Assembly (NCBI GenBank): GCA_002398365.1
Contig: DGYK01000063.1
Coordinates: forward strand, 377,753 to 441,752
DNA from: Flammeovirgaceae bacterium UBA5008
Lineage (GTDB): Bacteria > Bacteroidota > Bacteroidia > Cytophagales > Cyclobacteriaceae
Direction: 5' to 3'
Length of the DNA stretch: 64,000 bases
The notes beneath the pieces were generated by a model, which was not told the origin of the DNA, searched no databases, and worked only from the letters and a program-made list of their open reading frames with translations. This document shows positions 52,948-60,027 of this stretch, piece by piece. The number at the start of each line of letters is the position of its first letter. Position 1 is the first letter of the stretch. The position numbers and the translations under genes were made by a program.

Positions 52948-52981
52948 CCAATTCACTTCATGACGTGGGTCATGGAATTGG
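52948..52981. promoter_or_regulatory. Long inverted repeat, candidate MarR operator
   Basis: CATGAC-N4-GTCATG (52959-52974) is framed by CCAATTC on the left (52948-52954) and GAATTGG on the right (52975-52981), giving a two-arm palindrome with a 4-base asymmetry on the left. It lies 77 bp upstream of the MarR TTG start and 85 bp from the divergent YceI start. MarR dimers usually bind palindromes of about 16-20 bp, so the core fits. Confidence 0.5.
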
Positions 52982-53058
52982 AATGATTTGTAGGTAAAAA
53001 AATATTTATTTGAAAATGCTCGGCATGCAGAATAATTTTTCTATATCTTCGTAACCGA

Positions 53059-53508
53059 TTGAAACGCGAAGAAACCATAGACTATCACCTCAAAGCTGCC
53101 TGGCATGCCATTGCACGCATGTATAACCAGCAAGCATTGAATTACAATGGCACGATGTCTATAGGCTATGCGCTACTCAATATTCCTTCGGAAGAAGGAG
53201 CGCCCGCTATGAAGATTGGTCCCTTGATGGGTCTCGAGCCAAGAAGCTTAACGCGTCTGCTCAACTCTATGGAGGAAAAGAAATTGATCTATCGTGAGGT
53301 AGATAAAAATGACAAGCGCTCGGTTAAAGTTTACTTAACCAAAGAGGGCAAAAAGATGAAAGAGAAGTCGCGGGAAACCGTGCTCCGGTTTAATGAAGCC
53401 GTGCGTGAGGAAGTGCCCGCAGATAAATTGGAGGTGTTTTTTGAGGTGGTGCAAACCATCAACCAGATTATTGAGAAGAACAATATTTACGAGAAAGCAA
53501 CAGTATAA
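53059..53508 (+). CDS. MarR family transcriptional regulator
   Basis: 149 residues from TTG 53059 (KREETIDYHLKAAWHAIARMYN). The winged-helix part is clear: PLMGLEPRSLTRLLNSMEEKKLIYREVDKNDKRSVKVYLTKEG, shown in parts, contains the recognition helix and the wing with Asp-Lys-Arg. It lies 72 bp upstream of a beta-oxidation gene set on the same strand, so it probably controls fatty-acid degradation, perhaps in response to acyl-CoA. A TTG start is used because no other start keeps the conserved N-terminus. A TATCTTCG element sits very close to it. Confidence 0.9.
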   Translation: MKREETIDYHLKAAWHAIARMYNQQALNYNGTMSIGYALLNIPSEEGAPAMKIGPLMGLEPRSLTRLLNSMEEKKLIYREVDKNDKRSVKVYLTKEGKKMKEKSRETVLRFNEAVREEVPADKLEVFFEVVQTINQIIEKNNIYEKATV

Positions 53509-53580
53509 AAATAGCATGCCGTGATAATTCGGTCAACGGATTATGAAGGCCTGCAACTATCATTAAAAAAGTAAAAAGTC

Positions 53581-55980
53581 ATGAATAGAAACATTCGCAA
53601 AGTTGCCGTATTAGGTTCCGGAATCATGGGCTCGCGCATCGCTTGCCACTTCGCCAACATTGGTTGCGAGGTGCTGCTGCTCGACATCGCGCCAAAAGAA
53701 TTGACCGAAGAAGAGAAAAAGAAAAACTTAACACTCGATCATCCGGCTGTTAAGAATCGGATTGTAAACAGTGCATTTGAAGCGACACTCAAAGCTAACC
53801 CGGCTTCGCTCTTCAGCAAAAAATTTGCTTCACGCATCAAGCTGGGCAACTTCACCGATGACATGCCTAAAATTAAAAATGTAGACTGGACCATCGAGGT
53901 GGTTGTAGAGAATCTGGATATTAAAAAGAAAGTATACGAAGAAGTGGAAAAGCACCGCACACCGGGCACGCTCATCACTTCTAACACATCGGGTATACCT
54001 ATTCACCTGATGGCAGAGGGCCGCAGCGAAGATTTTCAAAAGCATTTTGCGGGCACACACTTCTTCAACCCTCCGCGCTATTTAAAATTGTTGGAGATCA
54101 TTCCAACAGCTAAAACCGATCCGGCCGTTACTAAATTTTTAATGCACTATGGTGATCTTTTCCTTGGAAAGACAACTGTGTTGTGCAAAGACACACCTGC
54201 TTTCATTGGTAATCGTGTGGGAATTTTTGGTTTGCTAAAAGTGATTGATTCCATGCGCAAATTTGATTTGAATGTGGATGAAGTCGATAAACTCACTGGT
54301 CCTGTCATTGGCCGACCAAAGTCAGCTACCTTCCGTACTTCCGATGTAGTGGGTTTGGATACTTTAGTAAAAGTTTCGAACAACCTCTATGCCGGATTGG
54401 TAAATGATGAAGGCCGTGACATGTTCAAGTTGCCCGAAGTTGTAACCAAGCTAGAGCAAAATAAATGGTTGGGAGATAAAACAGGTCAGGGTTTTTATAA
54501 GAAATCGAAAAACGCGAAAGGAGAAACGGAGATATTAACACTCGATCTTAAAACACTCGAATACAAACCGAAGGCAAAAGCAAAGTTTGCGACACTCGAA
54601 ACGACCAAGACGATCGACAACTTGAAAGATCGCTTTAAAGTGTTGCTGGCAGGTAAAGACAAAGCCGGTGATTTTTACCGCGACTGTTTCTATGGTTTAT
54701 TTCAATATGTGACCAACCGCATTCCCGAAATCAGTGATGAACTTTTCCGTATCGATGATGCGGTAAGTGGAGGCTTCGGCTGGGAACTTGGTCCGTTTGA
54801 AACATGGGATGCTGTTGGCGTAGAGAAATCAATCCCACACATGGAAGCGGCCGGGTACAAACCAGCGCAATGGGTATACGATATGTTGGCTGCCGGTCAC
54901 AAATCATTCTACAAAGCAGAAGGAGGTCAGAAAAAATATTACGACATCCCTACTAAAACATACAAATCGATTTCCGGAAGAGAGAGCTTCATCATTCTTG
55001 AAAACAAAAGTGAGAGCGTTGTTTGGAAGAATGCCGATTCAAAAATCATTGACCTGGGCGATGGTGTATTGAATTTTGGCTGGCATAGCAAGAGTTTCAC
55101 ACTTGGCAGCGCAGTGATTGAAGGAATGAACAAAGCGATTGATCTTGCTGAAAAAGATTACAAAGGCTTGGTGATTGGCCATCAAGGCGCAGACTTTTCG
55201 CTTGGCGCGAATCTGGGTCTCGTATTTATGTATGCCATCGAGCAAGATTATGATGAGATCGATTTCATGATCAAGGCATTCCAAAATTCGGTAATGCGCA
55301 TTCGTTATTCTTCGGTGCCCGTGGCGGTTTGTCCGCAAGGCCGCACGTTGGGTGGAGGTTGTGAGATGACTATGCACGCAGACATCGCGCAAGCGGCCGC
55401 TGAAACGTATATCGGTTTGGTGGAAGTTGGTGTGGGCCTCATCCCGGGTGGAGGTGGAACGAAAGAATTTACAAAGCGTGTGAGCGATGCGATGGAAGAA
55501 GGCGATGTGGAATTGAATGCACTTCAAAATGCATTTATGACTATCGCGACAGCAAAGGTAGCTACCTCGGCAGAAGAAGCGCGAGAGTATGGCATCTTGA
55601 AAAAATTGGATCGCGTTTCGATGAACAAAGATCGTCAGATTGCCGATGCGAAGCAGGCTGTGTTGGATTTAGTTGAAGCAGGATATACCATGCAACCACA
55701 AGCGCGCAACATCAAAGTGCAAGGCCGCACCGGACAAGCTTTATTCTTAGCCGGCTTGCAAGGCATGCGCATGGGCAATTACATTTCTGATCACGATGCG
55801 AAAGTAGCCAAGTGGATTGCTAACATCATGTGCGGTGGAGACTTGACATCGCCACAAGAAGTAAGCGAGCAATATCTTCTGGATTTGGAACGTGAAGCTT
55901 TCTTGTCGCTGACCGGAGAGAAGAAAACGTTAGAAAGAATTCAAGCTATTTTAACGGGAGGAAAACCATTAAGGAATTAG
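53581..55980 (+). CDS. FadN/FadB-type 3-hydroxyacyl-CoA dehydrogenase / enoyl-CoA hydratase
   Basis: 799 residues, a bifunctional beta-oxidation enzyme in the dehydrogenase-first order of Bacillus FadN. The NAD-binding motif VLGSGIMGSRIACHFANIG is at the start and GTHFFNPPRYLKLLEIIP follows. The dehydrogenase C-terminal domains (about 200-420) contain GFGWELGPFETWDAVG. The crotonase part lies about 480-700: HQGADFSLGANLG, AVCPQGRTLGGGCEMTMHAD and YIGLVEVGVGLIPGGGG. It hydrates enoyl-CoA and oxidises 3-hydroxyacyl-CoA. It is followed by thiolase and acyl-CoA dehydrogenase genes. Confidence 0.95.
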   Translation: MNRNIRKVAVLGSGIMGSRIACHFANIGCEVLLLDIAPKELTEEEKKKNLTLDHPAVKNRIVNSAFEATLKANPASLFSKKFASRIKLGNFTDDMPKIKNVDWTIEVVVENLDIKKKVYEEVEKHRTPGTLITSNTSGIPIHLMAEGRSEDFQKHFAGTHFFNPPRYLKLLEIIPTAKTDPAVTKFLMHYGDLFLGKTTVLCKDTPAFIGNRVGIFGLLKVIDSMRKFDLNVDEVDKLTGPVIGRPKSATFRTSDVVGLDTLVKVSNNLYAGLVNDEGRDMFKLPEVVTKLEQNKWLGDKTGQGFYKKSKNAKGETEILTLDLKTLEYKPKAKAKFATLETTKTIDNLKDRFKVLLAGKDKAGDFYRDCFYGLFQYVTNRIPEISDELFRIDDAVSGGFGWELGPFETWDAVGVEKSIPHMEAAGYKPAQWVYDMLAAGHKSFYKAEGGQKKYYDIPTKTYKSISGRESFIILENKSESVVWKNADSKIIDLGDGVLNFGWHSKSFTLGSAVIEGMNKAIDLAEKDYKGLVIGHQGADFSLGANLGLVFMYAIEQDYDEIDFMIKAFQNSVMRIRYSSVPVAVCPQGRTLGGGCEMTMHADIAQAAAETYIGLVEVGVGLIPGGGGTKEFTKRVSDAMEEGDVELNALQNAFMTIATAKVATSAEEAREYGILKKLDRVSMNKDRQIADAKQAVLDLVEAGYTMQPQARNIKVQGRTGQALFLAGLQGMRMGNYISDHDAKVAKWIANIMCGGDLTSPQEVSEQYLLDLEREAFLSLTGEKKTLERIQAILTGGKPLRN

Positions 55981-56037
55981 TAGGCACTTGGCAGTAAGCA
56001 ACTTCAAAAAAAGATATTACATAAAAACAATAAAGAC

Positions 56038-57213
56038 ATGGATGCATATATAGTAGGAGGCTTCCGGACAGCAGTTGGTAAGGCAAAAAAAGGAGGGTTT
56101 CGTTTTGTACGACCCGATGATCTTGCCTCGGATGTGATCAAGCATTTGGTTAAATCCATTCCGGGTTTGGAAAATAAAATGGTCGATGATTTGATTGTGG
56201 GCAATGCCGTGCCCGAAGCAGAACAAGGAATGCAGATGGGACGTATGATTTCGCTTTTGGCACTTGGTCTCGATGCGCCAGGCATGGTGATCAATCGCTA
56301 TTGCGGATCGGGTGTGGAGGCCATCGCCATCGCGAGCCATCGCATACAAGCAGGTCAGGCTGATGTGATCATTGCCGGTGGAACCGAGTCAATGTCTTTA
56401 GTGCCAGTAATGGGATTCAAGACAGCACTCAACTATGCTATTGCGAAAGATCATCCAACCTACTACACCAGCATGGGCTTAACAGCCGAAGAAGTTTCGA
56501 AGCAATTTAAAGTTTCGCGCGAAGAGCAAGATCAATTTTCAGTAGAGTCGCATGCGAAAGCAGCAGCAGCTTGGCAGGCAGGCAAGTTCAAAGATGAAGT
56601 GGTGCCCATCACTGTGAAAGAAGTGTATGTCGATGAAAACATGAAAAAGAAAACCCGCGAGTACATCGTAGAAAAAGACGAAGGCATTCGTGCAGACACT
56701 ACGTTCGAAGGTTTATCAAAATTAAAGCCGGTGTTTGCGGCAGGCGGTTCGGTGACAGCCGGAAACTCTTCTCAAACTTCGGACGGAGCAGCTTTTGTGG
56801 CGGTGATGAGTGAGAAGATGGTGAAGCAACTGAATCTGAAACCCATCGCACGCATGGTGAGCTATGCAACCGCAGGTGTTGATCCGCGAATCATGGGTAT
56901 TGGTCCAGTTGCAGCGATTCCCAAGGCATTGAAAATTGCCGGACTGAATTTGCAAGACATTGACTTGATTGAATTAAACGAAGCATTCGCAGCACAGTCG
57001 CTGGCAGTAGTAAAAGAGTTGGGTATTGATCGCGCAAAGCTAAATGTGAATGGAGGAGCGATTGCCGTTGGTCATCCGCTCGGTTCATCAGGCGCGCGCT
57101 TGTCCGTTCAACTATTTAATGAACTGCGAAGACAAAATAAAAAGTATGGAATGGTGACCGCCTGTGTTGGTGGTGGACAAGGGGTGGCGGGCATTTATGA
57201 AATGTTGAAATAA
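56038..57213 (+). CDS. fadA: Acetyl-CoA C-acyltransferase (3-ketoacyl-CoA thiolase)
   Basis: 391 residues, the normal length. It carries out the last step of beta-oxidation, releasing acetyl-CoA. The acyl-binding Cys89 (NRYCGSGVEAIAI), His346 (VGHPLGSSGARL) and Cys376 (TACVGGGQG) are all intact. It is 57 bp downstream of the dehydrogenase/hydratase gene. It forms the beta-oxidation complex with that protein, as in other systems. Confidence 0.96.
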   Translation: MDAYIVGGFRTAVGKAKKGGFRFVRPDDLASDVIKHLVKSIPGLENKMVDDLIVGNAVPEAEQGMQMGRMISLLALGLDAPGMVINRYCGSGVEAIAIASHRIQAGQADVIIAGGTESMSLVPVMGFKTALNYAIAKDHPTYYTSMGLTAEEVSKQFKVSREEQDQFSVESHAKAAAAWQAGKFKDEVVPITVKEVYVDENMKKKTREYIVEKDEGIRADTTFEGLSKLKPVFAAGGSVTAGNSSQTSDGAAFVAVMSEKMVKQLNLKPIARMVSYATAGVDPRIMGIGPVAAIPKALKIAGLNLQDIDLIELNEAFAAQSLAVVKELGIDRAKLNVNGGAIAVGHPLGSSGARLSVQLFNELRRQNKKYGMVTACVGGGQGVAGIYEMLK

Positions 57214-57289
57214 TAATTTGCAACAGGCAATGAACAATTTGCCTTTACAAACTTCTCAAATAGATGTGTAATTTTTAATACGAAAGAAA

Positions 57290-59092
57290 ATGGCAACTGA
57301 AGTAGCAACCAAGAAAGCAATCAAAGGAGGAGAGTTCCTCATTCGCGAAACGCAGGCACACGAAATTTTTATTCCGGAGGAATTTAGTGAAGAGCAAAAG
57401 ATGATTGCTCAGACGTGTAAAGACTTTTTGAAACAAGAAGTTTATCCGCATCTGGATTTAATCGACTCACAAAAAGATCCCAAGCTCATGCCTTCTCTTT
57501 TGGATAAGGCTGGCGCATTGGGTTTATTAGGAACATCTGTTCCGCAAGAGCTTGGAGGCTTCGGCATGGATTTTAATACCACGATGTTGGTGGCAGAAGC
57601 AGTCGGTGCTGGCTACTCATTTGCTGTGGCTATCTCAGCACACACCGGCATTGGTACATTGCCAATTCTCTATTATGGTAATGAAGAACAAAAGAAAAAG
57701 TACATTCCAAAGTTGGCCTCAGGCGAATGGAAAGCAAGCTATTGTTTGACGGAGCCGGATTCAGGTTCGGATGCCAACAGCGGTAAAACCAAAGCGAAAC
57801 TTTCTGCTGACGGAAAACACTATCTGATCACCGGTCAGAAAATGTGGATCACCAACGGTGGCTTTGCAGACATTTTTATTGTGTTCGCTAAAATCGACAA
57901 TGACAAAAACCTGACTGCATTTATTGTTGAGAAAACATTCGGTGGCATCACCATGAATGAGGAGGAAAAGAAAATGGGTATCAAAGGATCTTCTACCCGT
58001 CAGATTTTCTTCAACGACTGCAAGGTGCCGGTGGAGAATATGTTGAGCGAGCGTGAGAATGGATTTAAGATTGCTGTAAACATCCTGAATATCGGCCGCA
58101 TTAAGTTAGGTGTTGGTGCGTTGGGCGGGTCGAAGGGAACGATCAGCCAAGCGATTAAGTATTCCAATGAGCGCAAGCAGTTTGGGGTTTCTATTTCTAC
58201 GTTCGGAGCCATCAAGCATAAGATTGCCGAAGTGGTAACGAAAATTTTTGCTTCCGAATCGGCACACTACCGTGCCTCACAAAATATTGACGATGCGTAC
58301 GATGCCTTTGTGGCCGGTGGTATGGAGAAAGGTCAGGCACGTTTAAAGTCGCTGGAGGAATTTGCAATTGAGTGCGCAATCTTAAAAGTACACGGAAGTG
58401 AAGTGTTAGATTTTTCAGTAGATGAAGGTGTACAGATTTACGGAGGCATGGGCTTCTCAGCCGAAGGTCCGATGGACCGCGCATACCGCGATGCACGTAT
58501 CAACCGCATCTTCGAAGGAACGAACGAAATCAACCGACTGCTCACGATCGACATGCTATTGAAGCGTGCGATGAAAGGCACATTGGATTTGATGACACCA
58601 GCCATGGCGGTGCAAAAAGAATTGACATCGATTCCTGATTTTGGTGCAAGCGATGACACCGCCATTTTCGCGAAAGAGAAAAAGGCGTTGGCTAATTTAA
58701 AGAAAGCAGGCTTGATGGTGAGCGGAGCTGCTGTCCAGAAGTTTATGATGAAGCTTTCAGACGAGCAAGAAGTGTTGATGAACCTGGCCGACATGTTGAT
58801 TGAAGGATATGTGGCAGAGTCGGTGTTGTTGCGTGTGGAAAAATTGATTGGAGTCCGTGGCGAGAAAGCATGTGAAATTGAGATTGCGATGGCGATGATT
58901 TATTTGCACCATGCAATCGAGAAAGCAGCGGGAGCAGGCAAGCAAGCTATCTACGCTTTCGCGGAAGGCGATGAGTTGCGTTTGATGTTGCTCGGCCTAA
59001 AGCGCTTCACCAAAATTGATCCATACAATTTAAAAGAAGCCAGACGCAAAGTGGCCAACTACGCGATTGGCAAAGGAGAATATCCTTTCTAG
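57290..59092 (+). CDS. Acyl-CoA dehydrogenase (FadE-like, about 600 residues)
   Basis: 600 residues, larger than the usual 380-residue type, with an extra C-terminal helical region as in FadE of Bacillus and VLCAD. The core has SYCLTEPDSGSDANSGKTKA, the FAD-binding WITNGGFADIF, and QIYGGMGFSAEGPMDRAYRDARINRIFEGTNEINR. The latter includes the catalytic Glu in FEGTNE. It makes trans-2-enoyl-CoA, the first step of beta-oxidation. It sits 76 bp after fadA and completes the set. A hairpin terminator follows. Confidence 0.95.
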   Translation: MATEVATKKAIKGGEFLIRETQAHEIFIPEEFSEEQKMIAQTCKDFLKQEVYPHLDLIDSQKDPKLMPSLLDKAGALGLLGTSVPQELGGFGMDFNTTMLVAEAVGAGYSFAVAISAHTGIGTLPILYYGNEEQKKKYIPKLASGEWKASYCLTEPDSGSDANSGKTKAKLSADGKHYLITGQKMWITNGGFADIFIVFAKIDNDKNLTAFIVEKTFGGITMNEEEKKMGIKGSSTRQIFFNDCKVPVENMLSERENGFKIAVNILNIGRIKLGVGALGGSKGTISQAIKYSNERKQFGVSISTFGAIKHKIAEVVTKIFASESAHYRASQNIDDAYDAFVAGGMEKGQARLKSLEEFAIECAILKVHGSEVLDFSVDEGVQIYGGMGFSAEGPMDRAYRDARINRIFEGTNEINRLLTIDMLLKRAMKGTLDLMTPAMAVQKELTSIPDFGASDDTAIFAKEKKALANLKKAGLMVSGAAVQKFMMKLSDEQEVLMNLADMLIEGYVAESVLLRVEKLIGVRGEKACEIEIAMAMIYLHHAIEKAAGAGKQAIYAFAEGDELRLMLLGLKRFTKIDPYNLKEARRKVANYAIGKGEYPF

Positions 59093-59118
59093 ACGTTAGA
59101 CTTAAGTAGAAAGACGTA

Positions 59119-59152
59119 ACAAAGCCCGGAAGAAATTCTGGGTTTTTTATTT
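59119..59152 (+). terminator. Intrinsic terminator of the beta-oxidation operon
   Basis: A stem of about nine pairs (AGCCCGGAA with TTCTGGGTT, including two G-U pairs), a GAAA loop and a T6 run, 27 bp after the acyl-CoA dehydrogenase stop. Confidence 0.85.
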
Positions 59153-59197
59153 AGATCACTATATCGAAAAAAAGAGACTCAATAAACGGATCGAACT

Positions 59198-59614
59198 ATG
59201 AAAACACCTCAAGACCTATTTAACGAGCTATCGTATTACACACTAGCGCAAGATCGGTCTTACTTTATTCACCAACATGCAGTAGATGCATTTGCTGCGC
59301 AAACGACTGATGAAAACACAAAGCCAATAAAAATCACGTTCGCATTAATTGGGCTCTACTTGTTTTTGGAAAAAGGATTTACAGGTAAGCAAGTGCAGCA
59401 AGCGCACGTAAAAATGTCGCAGAATAAAAAGCGGTGGCCATCACTTGCATTGCCTATTCAACGAGGAGAAATAACTGTTGAGAATGTGTTGAAGGCGAGT
59501 CCTGGCGAACCACGAGATTTACTGATTAGAGAATGGTGTGAATCAATTTGGAAGCAATATCATGCATGGCATCAAGGTATAGCCGATTTGGCAAAGACGG
59601 AGTTGGGAGTGTAA
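59198..59614 (+). CDS. DUF5946 family protein
   Basis: 138 residues, soluble. The segment ELSYYTLAQDRSYFIHQHAVDAFAAQ is the family signature (usually with Y-x-x-G-x-P-x-F-I-H-Q-H), and KITFALIGLYLFLEKGFTGKQVQQAH follows. DUF5946 has no known function. It lies downstream of the beta-oxidation terminator and is probably its own transcript. Confidence 0.85.
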   Translation: MKTPQDLFNELSYYTLAQDRSYFIHQHAVDAFAAQTTDENTKPIKITFALIGLYLFLEKGFTGKQVQQAHVKMSQNKKRWPSLALPIQRGEITVENVLKASPGEPRDLLIREWCESIWKQYHAWHQGIADLAKTELGV

Positions 59615-59628
59615 GTAATCAAAAATAT

Positions 59629-59976
59629 TTAAGCGAAATGCTTCTTATAAATATCTACATCAAACCCCAGCAAAATCACCTTGCTGTTCTCTTCGATCAA
59701 AGGCCGTTTGATTACGCTGGTTTTTTCAAGCATCAATGCGATGGCCGCTTTTTCATTCGTCACTTTTGCTAGAACGGCTTCATCTAATTGGCGCCAGGTG
59801 GTGCCACGTTTGTTGACCAGACTCTCCCATCCTACTTGTTTGCACCACTCGCTTAACTTGGCAGCAGTAATGCCCGCCTTTTTGTAGTCGTGAAAATCAA
59901 ACGCAATCTCGTGTTGATTCAGCCATTCTACTGCTGACTTTACTGTATTGCAATTTTTGATACCATAAAGAATCAT
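59629..59976 (-). CDS. ArsC/Spx-like (YffB-type) protein
   Basis: 115 residues of the arsenate-reductase-like thioredoxin-fold family. The N-terminus ILYGIKNCNTVKSAVEWLNQ has one Cys in the CxxC position (CNTV), as in YffB proteins. NKRGTTWRQLDEAVL and LIEENSKVILLGFD follow. The RP of the conserved RPL/RPI motif is present (IKRPLIEENSK). True arsenate reduction is unlikely; thiol regulation is more plausible. It is next to, and convergent with, the DUF5946 gene. Confidence 0.88.
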   Translation of the reverse strand: MILYGIKNCNTVKSAVEWLNQHEIAFDFHDYKKAGITAAKLSEWCKQVGWESLVNKRGTTWRQLDEAVLAKVTNEKAAIALMLEKTSVIKRPLIEENSKVILLGFDVDIYKKHFA

Positions 59977-60027
59977 ACCACTTATTTTCCGTCAATGTAG
60001 AAAATGTTAAGCTTGATGACAATGATA

